A stretch of 64,000 nucleotides of DNA, taken from Lepidonotus clava. Its lineage: Eukaryota; Annelida; Polychaeta; Phyllodocida; Polynoidae. Made by a program: the position numbers and the translations under genes. This document shows, piece after piece, positions 42,941 through 56,194 of this stretch. Numbering within the stretch: the first letter of the stretch is position 1; each line of letters starts with the position of its first letter. Under the pieces are notes generated by a model, which saw only the letters and a list, made by a program, of their open reading frames with translations, did no database searches and had not been told where the DNA came from. The DNA is taken from assembly GCA_936440205.1 (NCBI GenBank), contig OW387135.1, positions 28,126,792 through 28,190,791 on the forward strand, read 5' to 3'.

Positions 42941-43899
42941 GATACGGGTGATGAGCTAAATATGGCAGGGTTTCTTCCGAAGTACAAATGATCAAAGAGT
43001 CCTCCAGGGTCAGGAGATAAAGGCCGCCGGGTACCTCCTCCTGAGCAGTGTCGTTACCTGATTGCTCCATTGATAACACGAGCTACAAGTTTTTCCCACA
43101 GTCCCTGTTTTACTCAGTTTGTTCACTGTCCCTGTGTTACCCCAATATAGATCAGGTCTTGATTGTGCCCCTTTTCAACAGCAACATCTTATTTAAGTCT
43201 TCCATAAATTTTTCATCATTAGCCAATTAAATTATCTTCAATATTCCAAAATATTTTTGGTATCTGTATGGGGACCTTAAGTTATGACCTTAACTGTTAG
43301 TCGGTCCAGTCTGTACACGGTATAATTGAACATTGTATCTGAGTAATCTTACCATACCTGCGGGATTTGCGTCAAAAGTTATCTACTGTTACTTTTTTTT
43401 TTGATAACCTTTTAAAGGAGCAGTGTCGCCCTCCCGTCGTTAGGTTAACGTCTAGCAATGACCGAGTGGATGCCGTGTTTTGCTATTTTAGAGCGTAATC
43501 CGACAACGTTATTGGTTACACTATGATTGGGCGCACTTATCAGCTCGGTACCGATCCAGCAAGTTATATCCTAAACTTTATGTGAAGAAACTTTATGTTT
43601 TTACCAGCAGTTATGCAGTGTACCTATAAGACAGGAAGGCACTAGCATTGAATTTCAATTCTGAAATTGGCCTATAATATGACAAAAGAACTAAAAGTAT
43701 ATGCACTAGTGAAACAATTACCGCTGGTAACTTCCGACGTCTTACAACATGTTGTAACTACAGTACATTGGTTTTTTTTTCTATTCTATCAGATAGCTGT
43801 AATACAGAAATATAATGATGTCCTTGTTATGACCTTGGCATTAACACATTGGAAACGGGAAATTGTGTGAAGCTTGTAACTTTCCTCCAGAGTTCTTTC

Positions 43900-44000
43900 T
43901 CTTTTCCACTCGCAATACTCCCCCCTTCCCTCTTACCCTACCCCCACCCCACCAACCCTCCCCCAACCACCCAACCCTACCCCACCCCCACCCCAACCAC
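43900..44000. repeat. C-rich low-complexity tract
   Basis: About 85 bases composed almost only of C-runs broken by A or T (CCCTACCCCCACCCCACC and similar). The minus strand has many G-runs and may form G-quadruplexes. The two long open frames here are complementary low-complexity shadows. Confidence 0.7.
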
Positions 44001-44039
44001 CACAATGAGCGCCTGTCGTCCCTGTATAATGACAGATAG

Positions 44040-44520
44040 CAGGGGACCTGCCCACCTGCAGCAGCCACTATCTCGTCTGTCTTTCATACCTGATAATTCA
44101 CCTGTTATCTATAGACTGAGTGGGCGATCGCGCCCCGGCTAAGAGCGGCTCGGGACAGGCCGGGGTCACTGATAATACCCAGAGGTCAGCTCCGACAGGG
44201 TGTAACTCACGTGTGGGCTGGGGCTAATTAGTATAATTGTAACATTAATTCGGCCCTGATTGAGCCACGATTGAGACGAATTCTGTCAGGGACGCCTCGT
44301 CGACTCGTGCCGCGGTAGAGAACGCGGCCCGAGTAATTGGGCCCCGGAATAGTTCCCAAGGAGCGGTTGTAGGCTCCCAGTATTAAGACAAAGAACGATT
44401 TCATGCAGGCTGTGTCTTGGTTACAGCTTCCACTTCCTATTCCTCAGCCATTGCTAGCCTTTGAATCGTCACTGTAATAAACACGTCTGCGACATGATCC
44501 CAAACAATGGTGTCACGATG
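44040..44520. promoter_or_regulatory. Candidate regulatory block
   Basis: GC-rich with GAGCGGCTCG (44143-44152, the recurring GAGCNGCTC palindrome), GGCTAATTAG, CATTAATTCGG, GAGTAATTGGG and several GATTGAG words. The homeodomain cores in GC-rich surroundings resemble developmental enhancers. Inference only. Confidence 0.3.
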
Positions 44521-44819
44521 ATTCTAGGTATCGGCTGAAAAAGAAGTTATCACGCACTCGCAAGTGGTTATGAAACTTGTGTTCTCTTGATTTGGGGTCA
44601 ACAAGTGCCCCTTGGCCCTATAACTGTCAGTTCTGTTACCAAATGTTTATTAATCATATTTTGCAGCAAGTATATGATCGGCAAAATCAACCAAGCATAT
44701 AACAGTTTCATGTAAATATTAACCTTTAAATTGCCAGTCTGGCTGTTTTTGTTATTGTTGCTGATGTCGTTGTCGCGCCATAAGTTCCATCCTCCATGTG
44801 CTGGCCTGGACCTAATTAA

Positions 44820-44905
44820 GGACGGGTCGGGCAGAGGGGGGTGGCCTTCGGGAGGTGGGGGAGCAGGCCCGTTACCGGAGGGGAGGGGGGGGGGAGGGGG
44901 CATTA
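44820..44905 (+). other. G-rich tract, possible G-quadruplex
   Basis: GGGCAGAGGGGGG, GGGAGGTGGGGG and a long G-run (to about 44900) give many quadruplex options on the + strand. Open frames across it are Gly/Pro shadows. Confidence 0.6.
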
Positions 44906-45412
44906 CAACAGAGCATTACTAAAAAAAGAAAAAAGATTTATTCTACTTGTTCACAAGTCATTTGATAGCTCTGAAAAAATAGCTTACACCTCTTTGCTTG
45001 TTCAAAATACGTTTAGATGCCACCTAATATGTATGTATTAAGGGGCGATCCCCCAGGAGCCCCTTACTAGCCCTTGAGTGACCCAAGACAGAAAGTGTAG
45101 TTGTGATGTCACAAAAGACCTTTTTGGACAGTGGTTTTCCTATAGTATTGGCTGTCTGTAATGTCATTTTGTCACCAAATTCGGAGGTAAAGTTTACTGT
45201 ACAATTTTATTGAAAACATAAAAGCACTATTGGAAAACACTTCAACGTTTGAACTTGGGCATACTGAAACTAACTATTTTCTCACAGCATGATAAATGAA
45301 CCTTTTTTGTTAGTGAATTTAAATGTTCTTGCTGCTTTTATGTTAGCATTTCCAGGTTTCAGTAGATCAAAGGCCCAGACTGTTTATCAACAATTAGGAA
45401 GGCATGTGTGTT

Positions 45413-45473
45413 AATTGATCTGGCACATGATGCCCTTGGGGGCAATTGATCTGGCACATGTTGCCCTTGGGGC
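45413..45473. repeat. Tandem duplication, 31-bp unit, two copies
   Basis: AATTGATCTGGCACATG(A/T)TG followed by CCCTTGGGG occurs at 45413 and 45444; the copies differ at a couple of positions. Confidence 0.85.
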
Positions 45474-46639
45474 ATGGGTGTTTTACTGATGCTTACACTG
45501 TTTATCTTATACAAACAATTACCCTAGTGAATGGTCATTTGGTAAACATGTATACTGAAAATAACTTAGTTGAGACAACCAAATCAACCAATACTGTTTA
45601 CTTATCTAACTACTTTGCATGGTTTTGACATGTGAAATTTTTGGGTTGGTTCTACTTTTTCATAAGTTCTTTTCTTTGCAAAACTAAATTTTGCCCCCAC
45701 ACACACACTTAAATGAGTCAAATTGGTATATTAAATGGTGAGGCTGATACTAAGAGCTGGATCGCCCCTTGGCTTGGGGAGCTATATGCTTGTTCTATTC
45801 AACAATTAGGGGCTCAAACATGTTCTGTTCCTCAACCAAATCAACATCCAAAAAGAAAAAAGAGAAAGAAAGAAAGAAAAAAGGAGTTCACCTAATAGAA
45901 CTTACCGTCCCCCAAATGGTTAATTACAGCTAGGCATATCAAACAGACTTAGCCCATTGAATCTCACCACCGCCCTTTTACGGGCCTGGGGGTGGGAAGA
46001 TGGTAAAACAGAATTTAGACACCAGGGGGCATTGCGACTCGATCTCTTACTACGTTCCCCCAGTCTTCGGCTTGTCGTCTCAATGATACCTGGAGCACGG
46101 CCTTCTCCTGTGATAAAAAAAAAAAAACAGTTTGAAATTTCTTGAAATTCTAAGCTTTCTGTCACTTGGATATCCTTTAATATCCTAATTCAACATTTCC
46201 TCCATCATTGATGAAGATTTTAGAAAGATAGAAAAAAACGAACGAGAAATAATCAGTTCACTGTTGTCGTTCTCAAAGCGGGACATTCTTAAAAATGGCT
46301 TGTCGTGTATGGTATTTGATATATTAGTTTCGTGTATGTATGATAATTTTATGGCAAACATATAGCCTTGGATCGTACTTTGGATGCCAATGATATTGTA
46401 GGAGAATGCCCATCCGTCAATAGGTTTGGGTCATATTTAAAGACGAGTTCTAGAGTGAAGACAATGTCTTGTTTTCTGGGTTACTTGTCAGTTGTAAGAT
46501 AGAACAATATAGGATCGAGAGAAATCACCCATTAAATACGGTTGTCAAAAGGCACGATGCCCAAAAAAACAGTTTGTTTCATTATCATTTTAACAGCACG
46601 GTTTCCCTTGAATTCCAAAATTGTAAAAGGAAAGCAACT

Positions 46640-46710
46640 GTACACTCTGATTCGAACACGAGCACCGCTGAAAATAGCCCGCGATTGTCCTCCTGGCCGT
46701 AGCCACTGAA
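46640..46710 (-). repeat. tRNA-like remnant (possible SINE head)
   Basis: On the minus strand, GTGGCTACGGCCAGGAGG resembles an A box and, about 45 bases on, GTGTTCGAATCAGAG matches a B box core (GTTCGAATC). Stems do not fold as a functional tRNA, so it is at best a tRNA-derived remnant. Confidence 0.3.
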
Positions 46711-47489
46711 CTCTCATTGATTTGTTGAAAAAAGAACCCACAACCGGCTAACCAAGAGAAGCAGGTATGCAGGTGTTAAATTGAGACGGGGCGCGGTGAT
46801 AATACTCAAAAAGTGGTATCCGGAGATTAAAATTCACACTTTTTAAGAAGCCTTACTTGTTTTTTGATCAGGGCTGTGGCTCACTGTCTCGTGAGAGCAC
46901 GTCACGCCGTACAAAACGGCCGCTACCCTTTCCGAGGTGGAGGCCACTCCTTAAGCCAGACATTTCAATGTTTTTGTTCCCCTGGTGACTTAATAGACGT
47001 CGTATAGAGTCGCCTGATTAGGAGATTAAGCATGTAGTTACTGGATAATCCAGTTTGTATGGGTACAAGTTAAAAAGATTAGTCAGCCTTTACAATCACT
47101 TTGTAACATGGCTTCTGTTCATTTTCGTGTCAGCTGTTTTCAGACTTAGATAAAACACGAACTTGTGATAGTTTAAAGCCTGTGTTCCACATGCCGATTT
47201 TGAGGCTGCCAATATCGAATGTGTGTGAATTTCTAAGAGAATATGGCATGAAACCTTACATCCTATATACTAAAAGGAGAACTGATAACCCTTTTTAGGG
47301 ATAAAAAATAAAATATCATTTACGTCGCGGCTAGAACAACTTAGAACAAATACAGAACAACAAGAGGTAAATTGATTTGGACATATAATAAATTACATTT
47401 ATTTTAATCCTTTCCTGTAACAATAATTCTAAAGTTTAAAATTCTGCTGCGATGGTAAATCGTTGGTGGTTAGAACGAGAATGACCAAC

Positions 47490-47590
47490 GGTCAAGCTCG
47501 GGCGATTTATATAGTGGAGGTACAACAATCTCCGTAGCGATGGTAACGGGGGGCGATGACGTCACGCCTCTCCGAAATAAATAAATTGTT
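47490..47590. promoter_or_regulatory. CRE plus RFX-like site
   Basis: CCGTAGCGATGGTAAC (near 47533; RFX-like) and GATGACGTCACG (47555-47566) lie about 20 bp apart. Such pairs occur at constitutive promoters. No downstream exon is recognised; the open frame starting at 47556 has no family match. Confidence 0.35.
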
Positions 47591-49660
47591 TCAGGTATCG
47601 CTGCACAATTTAATATCTATATTTAACCATCCATATTCAACCGTCATTCCCAAAAACGGCATGTCGAATAATAATATAGGCTCGAGGGTGCGATCCACAT
47701 CAAGGATGTACATAGAGGACAAGAATACAGCCGACTTGAACCCACCCCTCAGGGATATTAACATCGGAAGCTTTGATACCCTAAGCCTGCTCAGGAATAT
47801 TTTCATAGCTGTGTGGTATGTTTTTATAGCAGCATGATTTGTTTTTAGCATCAGAAACGTAGGCGTTGGTACTCAGGTAGAACTCTTAATTCCTTTGTTT
47901 TGTCGTCTACTCATTTTTTTTTTTTACACATATTTCTGTTTCCAGTACATACACAATCTTCCAACAGAAAAGTTTTTACGGTATGAGGCTTAAAATATAC
48001 CAGGCTACTTTGTTATAGATAAATACCATAAATGGCCCACTCTTGTTACCTGTTGCTTGTGTAGGATATCCTAGATCAGGTATTCATAAGAGGGCACCAA
48101 ATAAGAGATTGGCTATTTATATTCTAGAGAAGCCAGATGCAATACAGAACAATAACTTGATGAAATACGAGAGGAAATACACATTCAGGTAGATCAACCC
48201 TTTAATGGAGAGGAACATTTAGCTTGCCACGAGACAGAAATGTCTACTACACAAACAAAGATAGTTTTAACAATCTCTGTTTTCCTTTTCAAAATATTTG
48301 TAACATTTGCTCCTTCAATAAAATGTATCTTAATATTTTTTTCAAAAGCCCTACGCATTGTCATTCGAAATTGTAAATCAAATGAACTTTTGATAAATTT
48401 CAGGGATTCAAGTATCGTACCAATCGGACATGTCTTAATACCTTGCAACATCTTTGTATTTTCAGGTACGTTTACAGTAGAATTTCAACCATCTTGTCAG
48501 AAAAGATTCATAAAAAAAAATTCCCGTATCAGGGTAAGTGACGATGTTTTTATGAATATTAAAATATGTATTATTTTGCGGCCTTAATAAAGGATGTGGC
48601 CCATACTTTAGGCTACAACATATAGTAAAGGAAAGAATTGCGAGACATTCGAGGCAACATTTATCGGTAAGCCAACTCTAGTAGTTCTTACGATTTAAAC
48701 TTGTTGCCTGAAGCTAATGGCAGCATAATCCGTTTCAATAGATTACGTTATGTGAGAGTTCAATGTGGTTGACGAGTGCACAGGTCTTTTTATTAAACAA
48801 ACAGAAATATTATGATAGATTGAAAAGGCTATATCCAGTATGTATGACCCCCGACATACAACTATACGTTGAAGAAATTTTGTATGTACAATATATACAA
48901 GTTTCATCCCCGTCCATAGGATGCAAACCATTTGGAAAACTATCAGTGGGCCACCGCGAGCGTAGAGCATCGCAAATTGTAGCTTGGCTTTCAATAACTT
49001 TGAATAATATCGGTAACATAATGTTATCACCTACATGTGGAGTGCTTAGTTGTCTACCAGAGGGTCGCAAATCAATTGGAATTCATTGTTTCAAGGACAC
49101 GTTGATATATTTGCGGACCGTACAGTTCGTGTACTAGTTAAGCACGTGTATTTCCCATCTCTTTACATCGATCGTATTCATAAAAACTGTTCGTTACTGC
49201 ACTTGCTATGAGCTTACAATATAGGTAAAAGCTGTGTCAGTAATAGAGCATATGAGGCAAAGGGGTGTCCTCTGATGCAACAGGGATGTCATGCTAATTA
49301 ATATTTTACAGCCTTCTTAACAATTTAGAGCCTTTCACATGCCTAGGTCTCCAGAAAATTGTATCCTTCAATTTATCCAAATAGGTAAGATGCGCCCAAA
49401 TTTCGTTTTCCGGTCACCAGGTCATTCGAATACCATCATCTTAAGGACCTAGAAGAAAAGTAATTCAAAAACAAACATTCCCTAGGTCTCCCTGTAACTC
49501 GTAGACGTGACCAATAACCTGGATTTATTCTATGTGCGGAGAAACTTAGAAATCCCAGTGGCAAGGCTTGCTAAACAAAATGTCCCTTACCATAATACAC
49601 AGATCCTAGGTTCAATACATGCAAATAAGTATGACGGTCATTTACAAAATGGGAGACATG
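47591..49660. other. Non-coding; clustered open frames not supported
   Basis: Three pairs of overlapping open frames on both strands (47556-47851, 48194-48587 and 48743-49137, up to 124 codons) stand out for AT-rich DNA. I recognise no domain in any of them, nor splice sites linking them. They could be decayed exons or chance; I call none. Confidence 0.3.
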
Positions 49661-49800
49661 CATGAGTGGGTCAACGGTCACCAGCCTAAGCTGTCCATCA
49701 ATCACGTGATCAAGGCCTTAGCAGTGGTCAGCCTTAATGTTTAATGGGACTGTAAGGTGTCCATGCGAACGCCGCCACAGATCAGGAAGTGAGAAAATAC
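49660..49800. promoter_or_regulatory. Candidate regulatory block with E-box/TCF-type sites
   Basis: CAATCACGTGATCAAGG joins the palindrome ATCACGTGAT (bHLH-Zip type) to a TCF/LEF-like GATCAAGG; AAGGTGTCC (T-box type) follows near 49756. Pattern matches only. Confidence 0.3.
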
Positions 49801-50081
49801 CTAAGGTAACATAATTATAATAATAACGATGTATATTCACGATATACTCTTTAAAGCAAACAAAACATTTAGTCCCCAGACTCAAACTATATATATTATA
49901 TAGAGCTGTCTCATAACTGAACAGAATAGAAAAGGAAGAAATCTGGACCTTGAATGATGATTTGAATGCTAAGGAGGACTTACATATTTGGCCATCGAAG
50001 TTCTAATGATGCCCCTTGTCTTTTTAAGGGTGAATTACATCAGCACCCGCCAGGGCACACCTCAGAAAATGGGGTGCTTCT

Positions 50082-50165
50082 AGCCACACACTGAGAGCTC
50101 CCAGCCACACACTGAGACCCTCAAGTCGCACACTGAGAGCTCCAAGCCACACATTGAGAGCGCCA
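50082..50165. repeat. Minisatellite, 21-bp unit, four copies
   Basis: AGCCACACACTGAGAGCTCC-type units start at 50082, 50103, 50124 and 50145 with a strict 21-bp period and a few substitutions. Because 21 is a multiple of three, the minus strand reads as a 7-residue repeat (variants of SVCGWEL), which explains an open frame there that I do not take as a gene. Confidence 0.9.
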
Positions 50166-50262
50166 CCGATTTGCAGTGACAGAATATTGAATTAGAGGCC
50201 GGCCTGTGAAATGAATTTGAATTTAAGTTGGTTAACAGGCCTTTGTCGGCCGATAAAAGCCG

Positions 50263-50356
50263 CCACAATCTTGTTCATCTCGGCCCCGGATTTGGTAGCC
50301 AGCCGCCCGGTGAAATGCTCTCAATTAACAGCGTTCTCCCCAACTGAGCTACTCCC
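50263..50356 (-). repeat. tRNA-like remnant
   Basis: On the minus strand the sequence starts GGGAGTAGCTCAGTTGGGG, a near-perfect tRNA D-arm and A box (TAGCTCAGTTGG), and continues with CTGTTAATTGAGAGC like an Asn-type anticodon region. The B-box position holds only GGCTACCAAATCC, a weak match. It looks like a degenerate tRNA or a tRNA-derived SINE head, not a working gene. Confidence 0.35.
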
Positions 50357-51639
50357 TAGTTTGAGCCGGTCTCAAACTGCTCACTCCATATTAAGACGTT
50401 GTGAATCAGGCATCTGTGTCCATATTCATATCAGATACGTACAAAAACATACTTCCTCCTGTGTACAATCTGCTATCTCACATTTCCAATGTGTCTCATA
50501 GGCTGACAGGCATAGTGGGTGGTTACTGTGCAGTTGTGTTAAGTTTGACATTTTGTTTTTCACCGATGCTTAGCAGTAAACTTACGGTAGCGCCCCCCGA
50601 CCGATTCTGCTTCATAGCGTCAAGGTTGAACATTGTGAAATGTCAGGCATAATAGGAAACGACATCCGCGTCACCGCTGACTTGCCCGGTTTGAGTGTGT
50701 TATTATTGTAGCTGGTGAGCAGGCTAGGCCCACTTGGCAACTTGTCTTGCACTGTTGTTGTCTACTGTTGTCCTCAGAGCCCGGAGGAAATCCTTTAAAA
50801 GCACTGTCTGCGCTAAAACGCCTCGCGACGAAACTATCGATAATGCCGTTTGTTTCGGTTTACAAAAATCACAAGAAGATTGATTGGAATTCGCCCGTTT
50901 TATCCTACGTGTGTGTCCCTTTCTCTAGGTGCGTGTTTGGGGGTGGGCAGTGTTCTCCCAGTTTGTTGTGCCGCTCCCTCTTTAAGATTGGAAAGGCTGC
51001 AATTCATTCCCTGCTGGTGAGGGCAATATGAAACTGTTTAGGAGAGGTAAAGGTACCCTTAAGGCCCATAGAATCTTAGCAACTAGCAGTAGTGATAGTG
51101 GCCTCGAAGGGCCACATTAGATTGGTCTAGGTGAATAGCATCTAATAGGACTTCTCAGTAATTGTACATCGTAGAGATATGAATTGTACCCTACCCACAT
51201 CTACATCATGGGTCGATGAATGCCATATTGCTGTGTTGCGGGAGAATTACAACAATAATTAATTAAATTAACGTCTTCTGGTCTCTAGTCCCATCCATGT
51301 TACTCTGTTGTGTACTATCTCAACATCCCTTCAGGTGTAGTAACATACAGATAGGTATAACGACGTATTTTAAGGCTGTCAAAGATCATTGAGTAACACA
51401 GTCCCCTTAATTTCGTTTCTCCATCAATAGAAACCTTTTTTTTAAAGAAATGAACATTCGTTCTTGTCGGTCAGATGTTTAAATATTCTGCTCTTTAAGA
51501 GTCAGTAAATAAAACGGGCACAAAGCTCTTGTCCAGAGATTACATTCAGCAGGGTTCTGGATGTGATGCTATTCATCTAAAAACACAACGGAATTAATAT
51601 GTAGCATGTGTCAAGCTAAATAATAATTGCCAACCACTG

Positions 51640-52030
51640 TTCATTGGCAAAGACTGAGGCTATTAGCTGATAAAGCAAGTGATGAATGGTCGGTTGAGGG
51701 CGCTCCCAGCTCCAAGCACTGATTGAACACAGTATGTGAACATAATTGAGGCAGGATTTTAGGAATGACAAAAAACTAACCAAGGGAAAGCGGCATGCTC
51801 CGAGTTTTTACCTGATAGCAATTAACGACCCCACTCTCTGCCTTGTCAAGTAGAGAGCCCTTTCAAAAAGATTGATATGAGAACAAATTTATTAATGTTA
51901 AGCTGATTATTGCCAACAGATAATTGCCTTATTCAGCTGCAGTTGCCCCTGCCGCTTGCTTACATAAGCATTTAATAATGGTTGTAATGAAATGTAGCAA
52001 TGGCTAATGTGGAGTCCAGTGAGGAGGAGC
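51640..52030. promoter_or_regulatory. Candidate enhancer-like block
   Basis: Rich in homeodomain-type cores (TTATTAATG, GATTATTG, GATAATTG, TTTAATAATGG), GCTTACATAAGC and GCAGCTGCAG-like E-box text, with no open frame. Resembles conserved non-coding elements; not testable here. Confidence 0.3.
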
Positions 52031-52389
52031 GAGTATTCGGGTCTGGGCAGTAAAGTAATGAAGGGACAGCTAGTATGTAGGAATATTTAAGTAAAGAAAT
52101 AACACTATAGCTTCCCCTTACCGTGGGGCTAATTTGATTTTGATTAGACATTCATGATGACGAAGAATGGATTGGTAATAATTTGCCCTCGCGTTTACGA
52201 ATTATACTTTTTGTCATATTGTGTTAGACACATACAATGGAACTATATGTGTAAACTATGTGTTATGTTTGCACATGTATGTATACTAATAACTGAACTA
52301 TTTAATGGAAGCGGGGTCGACGCAATTAACGTTTATTTAAAAGTATTTTTCCCCTGAAGAAGATTACACTAATAAAGCGTGGGGTAGTG

Positions 52390-52570
52390 TCTATTTATAG
52401 CAGATAAATGAGCACAATGGACTCTCCCCCCACACAAATAGACTAATGAATTAGACGCAATTAATTGATTTATTGACAACTAATTACAGAATCTATTGTG
52501 TTGTCGATAATAGCCCTTCACAGCCGATTCCCTGTTAAAGATAACGTCAAATTACCTTCCTACAAGGGCC
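52390..52570. promoter_or_regulatory. Candidate enhancer-like block, homeodomain-site cluster
   Basis: Within about 60 bp: ACTAATGAATTAG, GCAATTAATTGATTTATTG and ACTAATTACAG, that is, five or more TAAT/ATTA cores, then GATAATAG. A dense homeodomain cluster by pattern. Confidence 0.35.
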
Positions 52571-53019
52571 CAATATTTGCTTTCGTGATAAAAGAAAACG
52601 TTATTAGGTAGGACAAGTTTTATGAACCATTCAAGTGAGGCATCTCTGTTTACATAATTTCCTCGAAATCAGCAGCTTTACGTTTTTTGTCCTGGTCATT
52701 CATGAATACGTCTTAATGTTTTTCATGGTTTTGTCCGTCTGGAAATTCCCATCTAAAATTAAACAGTACGAAACATTTATTTTAAATGCACCTGTCCTTT
52801 TTGCAAGACAGCAAAGCTTTTTAAGAAATACCTACCATTGAGACAGAACTATAAGATAAATCCCTATTTAAAAAAAGTCGCGGTAAACATTAAACCCAAT
52901 ACGTTATATATATATGTCTGCTGAAACACGCAAAATATGAATTATTTTAAAAGGAGGGATACAAAATGTAGCACATCTCAAATGCTTCTTATGTAGCAGG
53001 GAGCGCATTAAGTTATAAC

Positions 53020-53450
53020 CGCCTCATGCGCCACGCAAGTCTACGGGATCCTTTTCTTCCCCCAGGTGCCAATTGCAGGTGCTGGTTAAAACATGTTATT
53101 TCCATTTTACATTCCGCGCATCAAGGAGCGTCATCCACTAAAATCGGGGACAACTCGGAGCGCTACTGTCTGCGCCAAAAAAGTAGCCTTCCCCTCTGTA
53201 CAATGGCTGTTCAGTAATGGACGGTGTGCAGAAATACACTCGACTAGCTTGATGGAGAAGTTGGGTTGGTGGGAGAAAAAACGGGCGTGGGGACAGTGAA
53301 GTGGCGGACTCCAGGCTGTAAGCGATAGTTGATGTATGGTTTGTGGGGTGGAGAGTTGGCGGTGTGTCGGATAGCCACTGGCCAGCTGGCTCAGTATGGG
53401 AAGTGTTTGGGAGGCACACCCATACCACTGTATTACAAAGAATTTTACAA
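53020..53450. other. GC-richer block without a recognised gene
   Basis: Open frames on both strands (53026-53299 rightward, 53138-53428 leftward) overlap in complementary frames. No domain recognised. Could be regulatory. Confidence 0.3.
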
Positions 53451-55500
53451 TGGCGTAAGTTTTGTTTGATGCTTAAAGCAGTTCAATCGTGTAATTCGTT
53501 TATCATGTAAGTGAAGTTGGATACAAATATAAAATCACGTCGGACAATCATATGAAAAGCTGGATATTGAAAAGAACCCATAAAGAAATAAGCACTTGAA
53601 TGTAATGTAAAAAGCATAAAAATCCTTTAAGTGTATCAGTTCAGACAATAGTAGATATGAGAAGTTTGTTGGGCTTGCGGGCATGTGTGACATTTCAGAT
53701 GTTTTGTACGACATACAAGCCTAAGACAGTACATGTGCGGACGTCCGACAGTTTATGGAATCCAATTTCCTACAGAGGTGCACATGGTCACTCTCCCTTG
53801 GTTCCCATCTTTACCTTCAATCTTTTACCCAGCAGGCAAAGCAAGTCAAACTAACATGTTTCTGATTATTAGATATATGTTTCCAATCAGTGCGTGACCT
53901 TTTTTTTTTAAGAGATGATATGATACCCAAGATTGAGATTCTTTTCAAAACACAAGTGTTCAGATTATTCACGAAAAATAATTGTGATAACACTAAAGAC
54001 TAGTTTAATATGGACAATTGTAATGATTCAATTACATAGGCCTAATAATCAAATCATATCTTATAGCCACATGCCAGGTAAAGGTGGCAATCCTTTCAAG
54101 CTGTAGATTTATACTCAAACACAGCTGACACATTATCTTAAATAAGATAAGATGATTCGGAAGTAGTTTGAGATTTGCTGTAAACTGCAGGTGACCTTCT
54201 GTAAAGTGATTGCATCAGGTAACACAGTAGTAACTAGATAGTCTCAATTTGTAAGTGGAAGGTTCGTGTGGCCCTTGACATAGACTACATTACCACGCAG
54301 AAGTCAAGATATCCCGAGACACCCACAGGCTCACTCTCATTGCTGGCTGACACAGTGACTTCTGTTTTGATGAAAGATGGCACTTGACTTCGTTCTCATT
54401 TTGTTCTCATTACTCTATAGGCCTAATGCATACTTGTATGGGGGATTGAACAGGTACTAACTCTTAGTCAAAGGTTGGGTAATGGTTATCGGTTATCGTG
54501 CGTGTTTGGTCAGTATGCAAGGATTTCATATGAGCATGAAATCAAAGAATTTGTCATTTAATTGCAAAGAACCGTGCGCATGTGTGGTCACATAACTAGT
54601 TGTGATTTAAGGTTGATGCCAAATGTCATTGACAGACTTAGATATGTTTTCACAATATGGTCACTAACTCCATGACCCAATAAATCAAGGTAATTCTCTC
54701 ATAACCATATTCTTTATGAATTCTATTCCCTGGGCGTATATTGCATATCTAGAGCCAAGTATTCTCATGTTAACTCAGAATCCTATGAAAATTGTTTTAA
54801 TTTCAAGGTTGGTTATTCTAGTTTAACGTTGATGTCCTCTTCATTTCCTTCCCCAATACAGGAAGCATTAGAATCTGATCAGATGAATTAGTTGCCCTTC
54901 AAACGACATGGTTTAGTTAGGACCTGTCATTATCAGAGGCCAAAAACTGGAAAAGTTGAGAGCCGTGTAGCTGGGACTCCTGTTCAATTTCAAGTACATT
55001 TTCTTTTGATTTTGTCCAGTGTTTTATAGCTTATTAAAATGTAAAGTATTTTCGAGACGATATTATAATGCAAAGCGCCGCCGATAAAGCTAGGGCGAAT
55101 TGGTATTGAATAATAGCTGGAAGACCATATATGTATGTGAATGTTGGCAATAAAACTGTTAAAAAAAAAACATGTATCATGAATTCGCGCCAATAGTACA
55201 TGACAGTCAGTTCGATTAAGCATGCCATAAGCATGTGGCATTACGTATGTATACGAGTTTTGAAAATGGCTTCAGTGTTTTTGAATGCAATGAAGCATGG
55301 GTGTATTTGATTGTACAAATATAAGTTCTGTATCAAAGTCACCACATCTTTCTCTTGAAAAATGAAAAATCTCATTCTGTGAGTTAAATTTATAACGAGC
55401 GAGCACCCTCATAAGCTTAACTGTTCCGGTGATACATGACCACATGAGTAAGATTATGTAGTACGAAAAGGTCACACATACAGATTGAAACCATACATTG
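53451..55500. other. AT-rich DNA, nothing recognised
   Basis: No supported gene, repeat or motif cluster in about 2 kb. Confidence 0.4.
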
Positions 55501-55760
55501 AGTGCACCCGAAAAACCTCAAAGTTTTATCCAAAGTCTCAGCATACAGGTTTCATGTGAGCAACTCGCATACTGCTCACTCAGCAGACTTGAGCGACTCG
55601 TCGCCTGCAGAGCTGTTTTTGTACACCTTCTTCTCGGAGTTGTTCTTCTTTTCAGAATAGTTTCTTTGGTACCCTGATTAAATGGCGGGTCATGTTGCAC
55701 GGCTCCTCCTGCCGATTTGACTCTCATTGTCAGCGCACTGGGCACAATCTGATGGGCTGG
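55500..55760. promoter_or_regulatory. Block with GAGYNRCTC-like words
   Basis: GAGCAACTCGC (near 55558), TGCTCACTCAGCAG and GAGCGACTCGTCG (near 55590) are variants of the recurring GAGCNGCTC palindrome within 40 bp. The leftward open frame of 75 codons has no recognised domain. Confidence 0.25.
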
Positions 55761-56194
55761 GCTTTTTGTGGGGTTACAGCACTACTGATCGGACCTGGGC
55801 AACTTTGCAATTAAGTCTGTACCGAATGTAAAGCATCAACAGCCTTGATTGATTATTCACAGAAAATGTGATGTCAATGGATTCTGTCAATTGCCTGTTT
55901 GTATGCATGCATGCCGTCTCAGGTAATTACTTGCTAATAATAGTATCAGTGAGTCAGAGTTGTCTCCCGATCTTATATTAAGCTTGCTGCAACAAACTTA
56001 TAAGATTTCTTTAAGAATTTCATATCTCACAACGTTAAATGGGATACAGACAACCAACTCTGTTGATGCTCCCTGACCAGTTCTCTTGTGCTACTTAGAA
56101 TGTAAAATAAGATTTGTTTGAAGCAACCTCGATGTTCCCTTTTCGATGTTTATCAATGTTTCAGTCATTGATTTATATTGTTATTTAGACCGTC

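Noticed and set aside
47276-47288. GGAGAACTGATAA, 13 bases shared with miR-184
   Set aside because: The preceding TGGAC is absent, the next bases differ, and there is no complementary arm upstream.
47556-49137. Cluster of open frames of 85-124 codons on both strands
   Set aside because: No domain, no shared frame and no splice logic. Complementary overlaps suggest chance, though decayed exons cannot be excluded.
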